From positions 66,795-130,794 of the forward strand of contig JADCRB010000120.1 of NCBI GenBank assembly GCA_021464245.1: DNA of 64,000 nucleotides, given 5' to 3'. Position 1 is the stretch's first letter. Each line of letters begins with the position of its first letter. Shown one piece after another: positions 22,668-35,800 of this stretch. The DNA comes from Carallia brachiata (lineage: Eukaryota; Streptophyta; Magnoliopsida; Malpighiales; Rhizophoraceae). The translations under genes were made by a program, and so were the position numbers. Under the pieces are notes generated by a model. It ran no database searches. It saw only the letters and a list, made by a program, of their open reading frames with translations, and had not been told where the DNA came from.

Positions 22668-24652
22668 ATGGCTCTACCCAAGTTTTGGGATTTCCACAAC
22701 CATTTTCGTTTACTTCTTATCCTCTTTGTTGTAGTCAAAGCTTCTGGCGGATCATTGAGCTTTAACTTCACAAGGTTTGACCAAAATCTGGGTGAGATTT
22801 TCTTGGAGAGAGATGCCAGTATAATAGACGGAGAGATTAGTCTGACCTTGACAGGAATTGACAAGGGACTGAGAGCCAGCTTTGGTCGAGCAACTTACGC
22901 CAGGCCATTACAACTTTGGGACAGGGCGTCAGGAAATCTCACAAACTTCACTACCCATTTCTCCGTCGTCATCAACTCCCTGGATAGCGATGTCTACGGT
23001 GATGGGATAGCATTTTTCCTGGCTCCCAACGGGCCGAGAATCCCACCTGACGTGAGAGATGGCAGTGGAATTGGTCTTGTCAACAATGATACAGAGGCAA
23101 CTGTCACGGCAGGCCATCAGTTTGTTTCTGTGGAAATCGACACTTGTAGGAATTGGTGGGATCCGGGACGTAATCACGTAGGGATCAATATCAATTCCAT
23201 GAAATCTGTTGCACATGCACCTTGGCAAGGGGGAATAAGGGAAGGGAACAGTACACATGTTTGGATCACTTATGATTCGAGCCGTAAAGTTTTGAGTGTT
23301 GCATACACTAATATTGACAACAACAGCCTGCCATTCTGGGGCAACGTTTCTGCTGCCTTTGATTTGGCTAGTTATTTGCCTGAATGGGTTACGGTCGGCT
23401 TCTCAGGCGGCACAGGATATTCTTATGAGGTAAATAAAATTCAATCATGGAATGTCAGTTCAACTTCAGACATTGTTGGATCTGTTCCACAAATTAAATC
23501 GCATCCACAAACTCCTGATGACAAGTCTCTAGTAGCAAAATCGGTGATTGGATTGTCTGTTGCGTTTGTTTTTGAAATAGGAATCGCCTCACTTATAATT
23601 AAAGGGAGGAGGAAGAAAAACTGTATAAAATCAGATGATCCAATCTTTGATTTGTCTTTTGGGGATGATTTTAAAAACGGTACAGGACCTTGGAATTGCT
23701 CGTACGAGGAATTGGCTAGCTCCACGAGTAATTGTTTTAGAGTGAAAAGCTTGGAGAAGGAGGTTTGGATGCTGTTTATAGAGGTTTTCTGAAGGGATCC
23801 AACTATTATGTAGCTGTGAAGTGGGTATCAAGAAGGTTTAAGCGAGGCATTAAAGAGTTTGTATCAGAAGTCAAGGTCATTAGCCCAATATGGCATAGGA
23901 ATTTGGTTAAGCTCATTGGTTGGTGCCATGAAAAAGATTTGTTGCTTGCATATGAGTTCTTGCCTAACGGCAGCCTAGACTCTCACCTCTTCAAAAGAGA
24001 GAGCACGTTATCGCGGACTCAAAGGTTCAAGATCGCGCAGGACTTGGCCTTAGCATTACTATACCTGCATGAAGAAGCGGACCAATGTGTGCTGCATAGG
24101 GATATCAAACCAAGCAAAATTATGTTGGATTCTGATTTTAATGCTAAACTCGGTGATTTTGGATTAGCTAGACTAGTTGATCATGCAAAAGGATGCCAAA
24201 CTACAGTTTTGGTAGGAACCTTTGGCTACATGGCCCCTGAATGCAAGGCAACGAAAGAATCGGATATCTGCAGTTTTGGAATTGTAAGCCTGGAAATAGC
24301 TTGCGGAAGAAGGGTTTTTGAGTCATGGACCGAAGAAAATCAAGCAAAATTAGTGGAGTGGGTTTGGGAATTATATGGAATTAGAAAAATTTTTGAAACT
24401 GCGTACCCAAAGCTCTGCAGAGATTTTGATGCTCAGCAAATGAAGAGATTTATGACTGCTGGGCTCTGGCGCGTGCAGCCTAATCACAATTTTAAGTTTA
24501 ACATAACGCAAGTCATCAATGTTCTGTCTAATTCAGAGGTTCCCTTGCCTGAAATCCCACCAGTAATGCCTATTCCTGCTTATCTTGCTCCTCCAGCAAA
24601 ACCATTCACATTTTATTACTCATCATCCTGTGGTTCTGCTTTGAGCATTTGA
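22668..24652 (+). pseudogene. L-type lectin receptor kinase C, disabled
   Basis: Starts MALPKFWDFHNHF with signal peptide, complete lectin domain, transmembrane helix and juxtamembrane region. A one-base loss near 23735 shifts the frame at the start of the kinase domain and the first frame stops at 23792; the rest is open in the next frame to the TGA at 24652. Even if the shift were an assembly error, the kinase is damaged. The third glycine of the ATP loop is Asp (GEGGLD), the catalytic-loop Asn is Lys (HRDIKPSK), and about four residues after APE are missing. It is most similar to B and E. It is best read as a pseudogene; a lectin-only truncated product is the alternative. Confidence 0.85.
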
Positions 24653-24675
24653 ATGCAATTTCACCAGACTTTGGG

Positions 24676-25691
24676 GTGCGTTTGATATATAAACTGGACA
24701 GTGCGGTATAAAATAGTATAAGTTAATATAATATATGATATGCTAAATTACTAACATATATTATGTTTAGATGTCATTAATATTTAATATTTGGATAATA
24801 TAGGATAGAATAATATAATATATTTAAATTACTTTTTTACCCTTAAAAAATTGATTTATATTTACTATTAATTTTAATCTTTTTATTAAAAATAATTAAA
24901 ATTAAGTAATGAAATTAAAATTTATTTTATATATTATTATACATTATACTGTTTATAATTTTTTAATTTTATATAAAAAATATTTTTTAAAATTAAGTAT
25001 TAATTTTATTTATACAAATAAAATTTAAAATATCAAAAAAAGATTAATTTTTTTTTTAATTTTTTGAGAAAAAATTAAATAAATTTTAAGAGATAAATTT
25101 TTAAATTTAAATAAAAAAAAAGAAAGAATAAGCACGAGAGAGAGAGAGAGAGAGAGTGAGGAGAGAGAAAGGAAGGGAGGAAGGAAGAGAGAGGGAGGAG
25201 AGAGAAAGGAAGGGAGGAAGGAGGAGGGAGGGGAGAGAAAGGAAAGAGAGAGATGAGAGATGGAGTGAGAGAGAGAAGAGAGAGGAGAGAGAAAGCGAAG
25301 AGAGAGAGAGACAAGGATTGAGAGAGAGAAGAGGGAGGAGAAAGAAAGGAAAGAGGGAGGAGATAGCAAGGAAAGAGAGAGAAGAGAAGAGAGAGAAGAT
25401 GAGAGAGAAATAAATTTTTTAAATTTTATGTTTATTTTTTAAAAAATATTTAAAATTTATTTTAATTAAAAAGATATTTTAATAAATATATAATTTATTA
25501 ACACTAGTCCATGATGTGAAATAAATTAACTCATATGAGTTATAGAGATATTACTATCTCATATTCATAGGATAGTAAGCTCACACTAGTTTATCATATA
25601 CCTATCTTATTAACTAACCAAATATGAGTTAAGGTGGAATAATTAATTATTAGTCTATTGTATCTTATCCTATCTTATGAAATAAAGGCAC
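24676..25691. mobile_element. TIR-like insertion in the 3' flank of LecRK C
   Basis: About 1 kb interrupting sequence that is continuous after LecRKs B, E and F (GGGGCACARTTTCACTG). The ends GTGCGTTTGAT and, reversed, GTGCCTTTATT are similar, suggesting an hAT or related MITE. The exact boundaries and TSD are uncertain. It contains a long purine tract. No protein-coding frame is credible. Confidence 0.55.
25137..25408 (+). repeat. Polypurine GA-rich tract
   Basis: About 270 bases almost entirely A and G on the plus strand (GAGA and GGAAGG words, few interruptions). The long Ser/Leu or Arg/Glu frames across it are compositional artefacts and were not called as genes. Such tracts can form triplex DNA and are prone to length change. 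Confidence 0.85.
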
Positions 25692-25877
25692 TATTGAAAC
25701 ATAATTTTACTGTAACTGCTCCTGATAATGCCATTATAAAAAATTAATTAATTAATAATTACCAATATTTGTTTTGTCAAAAAAGCCCGTGCTTTTACAA
25801 ATCGTATTTGGGTGAGCGCTGATTAGATTCTTTGGCCCATATGCATTGTCAACTATCAAATAAATCATGTTCAACCC

Positions 25878-26962
25878 ATGGTTGTTAAATTCGGACCGGA
25901 CTGACCGGTTTAACCGATCGGACCGGTGACCGGCCTTAGATCCGGTCCGATTTAAAGATTAAACAAGAAGTTGACCGGACCGAATAAAAACCGGTCGACC
26001 GGCCGGTTCGACCGGTAAACCGGCGAACCGGTGCCCCGTCGACCGGTAAACCGGCGAACCGGTGCCCGGTCGACCGGGTCTTCTAATTAAGTTTCAAAAA
26101 AGAAAAAAGGGAAAAGATATGAAAGTGTTGTTGTTTCTTCGAGATCGACGGTTCTTTCTTTCGTCTTCCTCACAAAATCAAAATCGAAGCCTCGAAGCTA
26201 AAATTGAATATCCTATTCACTTGCCCCTGTCTTTGATCGGCACTCTCCCTTCCATCCTCTTGGTCCTTCTGGAATTCTTCTTATTATCTCCAGTCCCCAG
26301 CCTCCAGATAGCAACTCTTGCTTTTTGAGAAAAGGTGCGGCGGCGTGGAAGATTTGAAGACTTTAAGGAATTAGGGTTGCAACATAATGAATGCTTCAAA
26401 GACCATAAAAGACGTATATTTTTACATAAATTACGCATGTGCCATTGTAAAAAAACCTCTCTGTCTCTTCTTTTTTTTATCTTTTTTTTTTTTTATGGAA
26501 TTTTCTCTCCAATTCTATTAACTTAATATTTTCACTTAAAAATTCATTTCTTATCCAATCATATTAAATTTAATTTTTAAAATTAAAACTATATCAAAAA
26601 AAAATAATTTATAATTAAAGTATATTCGTTTAATATTATTCGACACTTTAGTATTAAAATATTATAGAAGTGAAATTAAATTATATGTTAACGAGAGAAA
26701 TAATGTATCTCTACTATAATTGTATTCTTTTTATGTTTTTGAATTTGAGAACATATAAAAACTTTTAAGCATTTATTTTATTACTATTATACTACTTTTT
26801 TTCTCTACTTATTTTTTCAAGTATTTTCATTTTATATTTTAGACTAAAAGTTTATTTTTATAAAATAATTCTTAAATACCGGTTTAATTACCGGTTAAAC
26901 CGGTTCGACCTTGACCCACTAACTTTTCCGGTTCGATGACCGATCTGGTTCTGACAACCTTG
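25878..26962. mobile_element. CCGG-rich TIR element, copy 1
   Basis: About 1085 bp with ends GGTTGTTAAATTCGG and, reversed, GGTTGTCAGAACCAG. Flanking GTTCAACC words (25869-25876 and 26963-26970) suggest an 8-9 bp TSD. The interior near the left end has dense CCGGT/ACCGG words, including a 31-bp tandem repeat (26009-26070). It is related to the element at 29024-30777. Confidence 0.65.
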
Positions 26963-27625
26963 GTTCAACCGTGCTATCTAAAGCATATAAAAACCAAACG
27001 AGGTGTAAATTTCATGAAGCCGAACATTAACTTCGAAGGCTAATTTTGTGCCTAACATGCAATTCTTGTAAATTTATCTTCAATTCAATTTTTTATTTAT
27101 TAGTTGAGGTAGTAGTTTAGTAATAAATCAGTATATTTTTGCGTTTGCGACTTGAGTTTGAGTTTTTATATAAATGCTCTTTCGTGACAAAATGTTAGAT
27201 GGCGAAGTGGTTAAAGATTGTAGTATAGTGATAGATTTTAAATTTGACAATCGCTGTAGACTCCTGCGCTGAAATCACACTTAACCTCATTAGTGCTGAA
27301 GTGAAGAGTCTACCCTTTTGAGGGCAGTTAAATGAGCTAGTTTCAAATGAAGTTTACTCCAATTTTGACCAACATATCTGATGACTGACATAACCACGAT
27401 AGATCTTTTTTTTTTGGTAAAAAAAATTCAATTTAGTATTTTTAGAGATTCACTCCTCCACAATTTTTTAGTAACAATACATATGCTTGCATAGTATAAA
27501 TATTTTGCACAGTAGTGTAATTTTTAATTTTTTATCTGACACTCATAATATCTGAAATTCATATTAAACCTCAATTAATTTGGAGTTGAGTTGGGAATGA
27601 TCCAAGGGAAAGGCAAAGCTCCTTA
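26963..27625. other. Intergenic stretch before the gap
   Basis: No gene is supported. Two stretches (27107-27170 and 27195-27215) resemble tRNA-type box A sequences (GGTAGTAGTTTAGT and TGGCGAAGTGG) without a convincing box B, so they are only possible SINE relics. Confidence 0.4.
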
Positions 27626-28001
27626 NNNNNNNNNNNNNNNNNNNNNNNNNNNNNNNNNNNNNNNNNNNNNNNNNNNNNNNNNNNNNNNNNNNNNNNNNNN
27701 NNNNNNNNNNNNNNNNNNNNNNNNNNNNNNNNNNNNNNNNNNNNNNNNNNNNNNNNNNNNNNNNNNNNNNNNNNNNNNNNNNNNNNNNNNNNNNNNNNNN
27801 NNNNNNNNNNNNNNNNNNNNNNNNNNNNNNNNNNNNNNNNNNNNNNNNNNNNNNNNNNNNNNNNNNNNNNNNNNNNNNNNNNNNNNNNNNNNNNNNNNNN
27901 NNNNNNNNNNNNNNNNNNNNNNNNNNNNNNNNNNNNNNNNNNNNNNNNNNNNNNNNNNNNNNNNNNNNNNNNNNNNNNNNNNNNNNNNNNNNNNNNNNNN
28001 N
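27626..28001. other. Assembly gap
   Basis: 376 unknown bases. The reading frames that cross it are artefacts of N. It lies upstream of LecRK D and could hide part of that gene. Confidence 0.99.
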
Positions 28002-28329
28002 ACCGTAGAAGCAATAATAATTTTTAAGAAAAAAATGATCTTGAAGATCTACTCTTTTTTCCTCTGTCTCACTATCTTAACATCTATGTCAATATTGATT
28101 TTTAATTGCGTCAGCAGGCACATTGCTGCAATGGTTTGCAGTAGTGATAATTACTGACTGCAGCAGGCACATTAATGACATTGCAACGTTGACCACAGCT
28201 GGCTAATGCCTTATGGCTTGCAGCCTGCAGTTCAAAGCCTTGAATGCAGTCTCAAATGCATTGAAATTCTTTGTTAATATCTGCCTATTTTTTTTGTTTC
28301 TGTTATGGTAACGAAGTGATTTTTTTTTT

Positions 28330-31107
28330 CCGTTCTGTCAATTAAAACAATCAACTGCCTTATTGGAATAGGCTTTATTTTGCTTGCTGTCTGGAGGACG
28401 AAGGACAAGGGCAGGGAACTGTATGATCCCTTGTTCAACTTAGTTTTTGGGGATAAATTTAAGGACGGTACAGAACCGAAGAGATTTACTTATGATGGCT
28501 TGGCTACTGTGACTAATGACTTCTCAAGAGGAAGAAAAACTTGGAGTATGCGGCAGAGTCTACAGGGGTTTCTTGAAGGACCGAAACTGTTACGTAGCTG
28601 TTAAGAGGGTATCAAGGGGTTCTGAGCAAGGCCATAAAGGATTTGTATCAGAATCCAATTAAGGCACAGGAATTTGGAGAAGCTCATTGGCTAGTGCCCA
28701 GAAAAGGACCTACTATTTGCATACGAGTTCTTGCCCAATGGAAGCCTAGACTCCCACCTTTTCAAAGGAGAGAGCTTGCTGTCATGGATACTGAGGTACA
28801 AGATTGCTGAGGACTTGGCCTCTGCTTTACTGCATTTGCACGAAGAAGGGGACCAACCTGCGCTGCATAAAGATGTCAAGCCAAGCAACATATGTTGGAA
28901 TCTGATTTTGATGCCAAACTAGGTGATTTTGGGCTAGCTAAAATAGTGGATCGTGCAAAAGGATGGCAAGCCTAAGTTTTTGGCTGGAACCATGGGCTAC
29001 ATGGCTCCTGAATGTTTCAAATCAATGTTGTTAAATCCGGACCGGACAGGCCGATTCAATCAGTTGGACCGGTGACCAGTCAGAGGTCCGGTCCGAGTTT
29101 AGCTTTAAAATGACATCAAATCGGACCGGTCAAAACACGGTCAATAGCAACTGATGCGAATCCCACGGATAGCATCGAAAGACCCAACGCCTATAGGGAG
29201 ACGCGAACCCCACGGATACACCGAAAGGCCTACGAACGAGATTGAAATCACAATTCAAAAAAAGTCAAGTCAGGTTTGAAGGAACCTTGACCCAACGTCT
29301 ATATGGAGACGCGAATCAAAGGTATAAGAAGATTTGTAAACGCTACACCCTAGAAAAGGAAGAAGGAGGGTGATAAGTTTAGGTTGAACGCCATAAGGAG
29401 GTATCCTTGATAAGTTCGGTAAAAGAGTTCTGAAACTCCAAAGAACGATTGTTCTAATTCTCAATTCATCAAAATCCTCACGTATGACACTCAATCTCTC
29501 GTATTTTCACACAAATCAATTTGGCTTTTCTCTCTAATGCAACTCACACTCATGCCTTTTTCCACTCAATTGTTCCTTACTCTAAGTTTTTTGGAGCCAA
29601 GAACTAATAAAAATCAGTTTACAAACTCCTTGCAACAACTAGAATTAAAGACTGAAGGAAAAACACTAAAAGAAATGGTTTGGTACAAGTTGTCCACACA
29701 AGTAATTTGGTCAAATAGTTTTTTTTTTTTTTAATATGACCAGAACTTTTTTTTTTTTTGGTTAAACTTGCTGGAAAGTAACAAAAACTGACTCAAATAA
29801 CCACTAGGAAACACAAAAGAAGGTTTAGATTGGCAGACTAGGGTTTCTCACTTTTTCCCCAATCAGGGCAGATATTGAGCGTTGATTTCGAACTCGATTT
29901 TGGCTAAGATTCCAATCGAACTGGACTTTTCTCAAAACACAAAAGTTGTAGCCCTATATGTTAGCTTTCAAACGCAACTAGAATCACTCAATCTGGAGTT
30001 GTATAGCAAAAGTTATCACAAAAATACTGAATAGACGTCAAATTTGGTGGACAGATGCGTGAAAACGCAATGACTTAGGATTCTTTCCTTTTTTCTTTAT
30101 TTTTTTGTGTTTTCTATCATGTTCCTAATCCTAGGTTCGTGTCTAACTGAGGTGATCGGGTTTAATAATTAGAAAAAATTTCACAAGACTTAGGATTCTT
30201 TACTTTTTTCTTTATTTTTTTGTGTTTTCCATCATGTTCCTAATCCTAAGTTTGTGTCTAACCGAGGTGATCAGGTTTAATAATTAAAAAAAATTTCACA
30301 TTATTTGTAAAAGTTGAGTTTTGAACCTCTGACCTCCAATTATAAAGATAAGTTTCACACCATTAGACCAACTTACAACTTATTATAAACTTTTTTTTTT
30401 TTTTTACTTATTATTTTCTCATACTTCTCACATAATACATACACAATCCTATATAATTAATACATTAACACTTACTATTTTCTCTTTTTGTTAAGATAAT
30501 TATTAATTTTATTAATTTTTTAATTTTATTTTCTAATAAATTGTTAATCATTTATTTTAAATTTATAAATGTAAATATTTCAATGCATACATATATATTA
30601 TAATATTACATCGTACATATAAATTTTTAAGTGTAATATATATAAATATTTATTTTTTATATATTTGATATTAAATACTGGTTTTACCGGTTCAATTTCC
30701 GGTTAAACCGGTTGAACCGATTGGATCTTGAACCATTAAACTTTCCAATTTAATGACTGGTCCGATATTTACAAGATTGTTTTAAATCTGAACAGGCAAC
30801 AAAGGAATCGATATCTATAGCTTTGGAATTGCATGTTTGGAAATAGCTTGTGGAAGAAGGGTTTTTAAGCCATGGACAGGAGAATAATCAAGCAACAATA
30901 GTGGAATGGGTTTGGAAATTACATAGAATGGGAGAAGTTATTCAAGCTGCAGACCCAAAGCTTCGGGAGAATTTGATGCAAAACAAGCAGAGGGCCAATG
31001 GTTGTTGGGCTTTTTGGTGTCCCGCATTTAGACCCGCAATGAGGCAACTTACCAACAGTCTGCTCAATGCTGAGACTCCCTTACCTTTTTATTTGATTTG
31101 CCCATTC
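28330..31107 (+). pseudogene. LecRK D, broken by frameshifts and a 1.75-kb insertion
   Basis: No lectin domain is found. The recognisable part begins with a transmembrane-like stretch (CLIGIGFILLAVW), a juxtamembrane segment and kinase start (KRFTYDGLATVTNDF), then the [15 protein letters not shown] helix region, LHKDVKPSN (HRD changed to HKD) and LGDFGLAK. The frame shifts near 28545, a stop falls after LIG near 28693, and further shifts follow. After ECFKS (29023) an element fills 29024-30777; the kinase then resumes at 30789 (DIYSFGIACLEIACGRRVF) and fades out near 31107. It is a clear pseudogene, more diverged than B, C or E. The lectin part may lie in the gap or be lost. Confidence 0.85.
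29024..30777. mobile_element. CCGG-type TIR element, copy 2, inside LecRK D
   Basis: 1754 bp splitting the kinase. Ends are AATGTTGTTAAATCCGGACC and, reversed, AATCTTGTAAATATCGGACC. The flanks TGTTTCAAATC (29013-29023) and TGTTTTAAATC (30778-30788) form an 11-bp near-perfect TSD, and the host sequence agrees with the uninterrupted LecRKs. The interior holds a 115-bp tandem duplication (from 30072 and 30187) and a 29150-29500 stretch of unknown origin. No transposase is seen. Confidence 0.8.
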
Positions 31108-32364
31108 TAGCCTGCTTTCCTCCTCTAAGGAAATTTGTATCATTCTATCACCTGTGATCCTGTATCTCTGCTAAATATAGCCAAGGTGAGGGCTGCCATT
31201 CATGTCAGGATCATTGAAACTACCCTTGGTTTGTAAGTAAATTATTTGCTCAGATGAAATCTTAAAAACAAATCTTCTCCCAAGGATTCTGTATATACGG
31301 TTTCTCTTTGCCATTTATCAACAAAAGATAAAGTTCTTTGTCTAATGTTGCCTGGGCAACATGAATCTAGGCATCCCATATTTATCCAGACATGAACCTG
31401 TTGAAGAAATCTTTGATTTTACAATTAAAACAAGCTCAGATAATCTGGGCACCAGATTTCATGTGATCCAACTTGGTGGCCAAGTTGCAAAAATGTCAGC
31501 AGAATAAAAAACAAATAAATAAACAAACAGATAAGAAGACGAGCAAGAGAAATGAATGCAGTTAAAGAGATTTTTGAAACAAGACAGAGGGAAGTAAAGA
31601 GCTGATGATTACATGTACCAGAAAAAAAAAAAAAAACTGACGGCTGTAATATGACAAATTACAGCAAAGTGTAGAGTAAGGTGAGCAATTTACCAGAAAA
31701 TAGAAACACCAGCCTGCCAGTGCATGATGGAGGTCTTGCATGCACACTTATGCAAACACTTGTATAGAAGAATGTTACAAAATATATTGGCGATTAAAAC
31801 TAAAGCTGATTATGGCCATACCTTCAATTCTACAACCTGAAGCAGAGATCAGAAGGCCTGGCGATAGCATTCCCAGCCTAGAAGTTTTTAGATGTCTTAT
31901 GGATGTGATATTTCTTTTATATCCCAACTTGAGTAACACTTCCTAAACTTAGCCGTGAATAAGAGAAATACGTTGAATTATTATCAAACTGTTACCTGGA
32001 ACGATTATACGTTCTTTACCTTAAGAAGAATAAATTTGTGATTTGTAAATTTTTATTGCAAATTCTCCCGAACAAAGATGGACTAGTCTATTAGACTCAC
32101 GCGTTACTAATACGCAATCTTATACTTATATATAAGCTTACCTTTCAAAAAAAAAAATTATAAATCAAAGTTTTTAAACTCAATCTGACCATAACCTAGA
32201 CAGTTTTGTATGTTATATTAAGATTAATTAAATATTATTAAAATAAAATTTTAAAGACAATTTTCTATCTATTAATAAAATATTTTTCAATTTATCCAAA
32301 CAAAAAATGGAGCATTAATTTTCAAATTAAGAAGTCAACTCAAAAAATAGCGTGGTTATCATTA
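31108..32364. other. Intergenic stretch, no gene seen
   Basis: Less AT-rich at first (31110-31560), with no frame I can recognise, then AT-rich. It follows the end of LecRK D and may include its old 3' flank. Confidence 0.5.
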
Positions 32365-32836
32365 TTTGAAACTCCACTTTCACATAATTATAAATTAATC
32401 GTACTTCAAGTCAAATCAATTGTATTTATAATTTTTAGTCTTTTTTTTTTAACATAACTAACTTATAATTTTATATTATATAAATTTATTTTATTTTTTT
32501 ATTTTAATTAAATTTTATTTATCATGTGATATTAGATTGTAAATAAATTATAATTAAAAATTATAAATTATATTAAAAATTCCCTAAATGGAAGCCAGTT
32601 TATCTCCACAAGAAACTCATAATATCCGGTTTTCAGACTCACTGTTGGGCTTGACAACTAGGCCTGTGCCTTTTGTAAGCAAGTGTGTAGCTTTGTCCAA
32701 TCCAAGCGTCCAACCTATATTATGACGTAATCATTTATTATCCAGTCCAACTATTAGCGCTCAGATTCCTACATACGAGGAGTCAGAGGTAAGTTAAGCC
32801 CTTTTTATATTCCGACACAGAAAAGTTATAAATATA
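32365..32836. repeat. Start of unit 2, homologous to 961-1223 and 1726-1920
   Basis: Aligns with the unit 1 flank and carries the empty LINE site near 32612. The CCAACTATTAGCGCTC block at 32748 matches positions 1 and 1833. Confidence 0.75.
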
Positions 32837-35800
32837 AATTAGATTTACACATTAAAAGATTAAACATACGTAAATCACATTTAGAATCCTTCAATCACTT
32901 TTCTCCTCTTTTTTTATTATAATCTACTAGTTTATAGTCCGCCTGATGTGCGGATTTTTTTTTAATTTTGTTCAAAGCTAAGAAATATAAGATAAAATTT
33001 TAAAATTTTAATAGAGAATTAAAGAGATAATAGCAAATATTTATAATTTTAAAATACTAAAGCTTAAATCCAGTAAAATAAAAAATCATGGAATTGTAAA
33101 ATATGAGCAAACGTTCAAGATAATCAGAAGCTAAGTTTCCACCTTCTGGTATATTGAACATGTAAAAAATGTTTAATATTTTACATGTGCTTTCTTGTTT
33201 TTTTTTTTTTTTTTGATTGGTGCTCTTCTACTATCATATATATTATCACATATGGGGCCAAAAATAATAATAATAATGCAAAATCCCATAAGTTAATTCT
33301 TAAGAAAATTACTTGAATATTTATGTATGTATATCAGTTTTATAATACTTAAAAGACGCTCTTTTAAGCTGGTTCACCTGAGACTTCTAAGGTCAAATAG
33401 AAGAGGTCTAATTTGCAACTAAATTTGTAACCAATCCTTTGCCACCAAGAATCAATATCATCTATTGCCATCTTCTTAATCACTTCTCTTTGAATTCTCA
33501 GGTTAATTAGCATGGGAAAAGGGACTTGCAATAAGGTGGAGGGTGTTTATATTGCCAAATATTATCATCTGCCTAATTAGTTAGCTTATGTTAGCTTGTT
33601 GAAATAATACATTGATTATTTATAAAAACCAAAACCAAAGTGGTCGATGGCAGGAACCAAAATAATTGAGCAATCTTCATATGGGACCATGCACAATTTT
33701 AAAAGTTGTTCATGAAATACTTATGAATTGAACTTCCGAAAAGAACTTATCACATGTGTGGATATCAATGACATGTGATATCAATCTATCTTATCGTGTC
33801 TGTGCTATATAATAAAAATATTACATAAATTGTCCTAATAAAAAGGAATACAATACGAGTTTTTAGGTTAAGATGACAGATTTATGCCAAAAACTAAAAG
33901 CTACCTGATAATGTAACTACCATTTCTTCTATAATTAAGATAAGTTATTTATGCATAAATAAATAAATAAATAAAAGGTACCAATAATGTCTGTAGCTAG
34001 TTTGTGGCTTGACGAACAAATAAAAAATAATCAAGCATCAGTGTGGACAAAATTATAACTAATGTTCAAGTCCAGTGTCATGCAATAAAAAAAACAATAC
34101 AAAGGGACTCAAATAGAACCGAATTAATTGGAAAATAAGCCTTTTTAACCTTTTTTCCAATAAAAAAAATTAGTAGTATTTTAGTCTCCACCTTGTATAT
34201 CGGAGGAAGCAAAAAGGATTATTGATCTTATGTCCGTTTACCCAAATTCTATCCCGTGTAACGTTGAAAAAGCTATAGTTCCCGAAAAAAAAAAAAAAGT
34301 TGAAAAAGCTATCGAGATTAGCAAGATCTTCAAAATTTTCTTCTTTTGTTTAGGGTAAAAATCAAATAGTTACAGATAAGTGTCAGTTAAAACCTTTTTT
34401 CCAAAAAAAAAAAGTAAAAAGAAAATCACGAACTTCTTAATATTAATCAAAAAACTAAAATAACTGTAATTAATTATAAATACTAACTTCAACGAGAAAT
34501 TGTTTGGATGCAATAGCTAAAACATGAAATTGATGTAAGCAAAAGATGATTATGTTTTTATAATGTGAAAAAAATAATTGTTTGCAAATAAGAATACTAA
34601 AATCTATTGAAATTAAAATTTTAAGTTTAATAAAATACTAAAAAATACTGCACTTATTATTAAAATCCTAATTTTATTAAAATATTAAAAAAGACTAAGA
34701 TTGTTTAGAATTTATTAAATAAAAAAATTCAAAAATCCATAAATTAATTTTTTAATAATCCACTAAGAGGCTACCACACAAATATGTGAATAATATCTTT
34801 GCTTTCGTAAAATGCAAAAGAAAATAAAAATATTCAAATGTAAGGTAAGTTTTCCAATAATATCTAAAAATTGAAAGTCATGATTAGCGAAGACATAATT
34901 TATTAAAATATTCAAAATTATAATTAAAAAAAAAAATTGACAACCGTGACAATTGCAAATGCTGGACAGAAATATTGAATTCTTGTTATGGAGGACTGAA
35001 AATTCTGGCCTTTATCGTAGGTTTTTTCGACGCTTGAAGTCCATCTCCACCAAAACGAAGCTTCAATCAGTTTGTTGCCAGAGTTTTGACAAAGTTTAAA
35101 GGGGATGTTAATGCAAATTAGATAAATTGATAGCACATTGCAAGAGGCGTTAGGAGTTTATGCATTGTTATCCTATTTAATTGTTACAGAAAAACTTGGA
35201 AAAATATGGTTTGTTATTAATATGATTTTCTCAATAGCGGTTTCGATGATTAGAATTTCTTGGAAAAATAAGATTCAACAATACCTACCATTTTACTGCA
35301 CATTCCGAGAAGCAATTTTTTGATCCTTTTGCTTATCCAGAACTATAAGTACACGCCAAAAATCGGACTGTTTCGTGAAGAACTCCCCGATTAGATAGCA
35401 AGATAAATTGATACGATTGAGCATGTACATGGAAGAAAAGTTTTTTTTTTTTTAAAAAAAACAGAGAGAAGATAAAAAAAAAACAATTAAACAATCAATT
35501 AGAAATCAAACAATTATGAATAGGTACTAAAAAATTAAAATAATTATAAGTACTAATCTTGATAAAAAATTATCTGAAAAAAAAGTAAAACCTGAAATTG
35601 ACAAAATTGGTTAAAAAAAAGCAAAATAATAATAATTCAACAAAGTATAGAAGAAAGCAAAAGAATAATAATCCAACAAAGTATAATTGTACTTTTATAA
35701 TGTGAAAGAGAGGACTACATGTATATGAGAATTTTAAGACCTATTAAAAATTCTAATTTTAATATAATAATAAAAAAGACTACTATTATTAAAATCCTAA

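Noticed and set aside
25025..25413. Long serine/leucine-rich and arginine/glutamate-rich frames on both strands
   Set aside because: They are translations of the GA-rich tract; a purine-only run is open in several frames by composition.
27191..27260. Possible tRNA gene near TGGCGAAGTGG
   Set aside because: Box A-like only; no matching box B, acceptor stem or anticodon arm could be folded by eye.
27571..28157. Frames of about 147 and 188 codons across the N run
   Set aside because: Unknown bases were read as open; there is no real sequence behind them.
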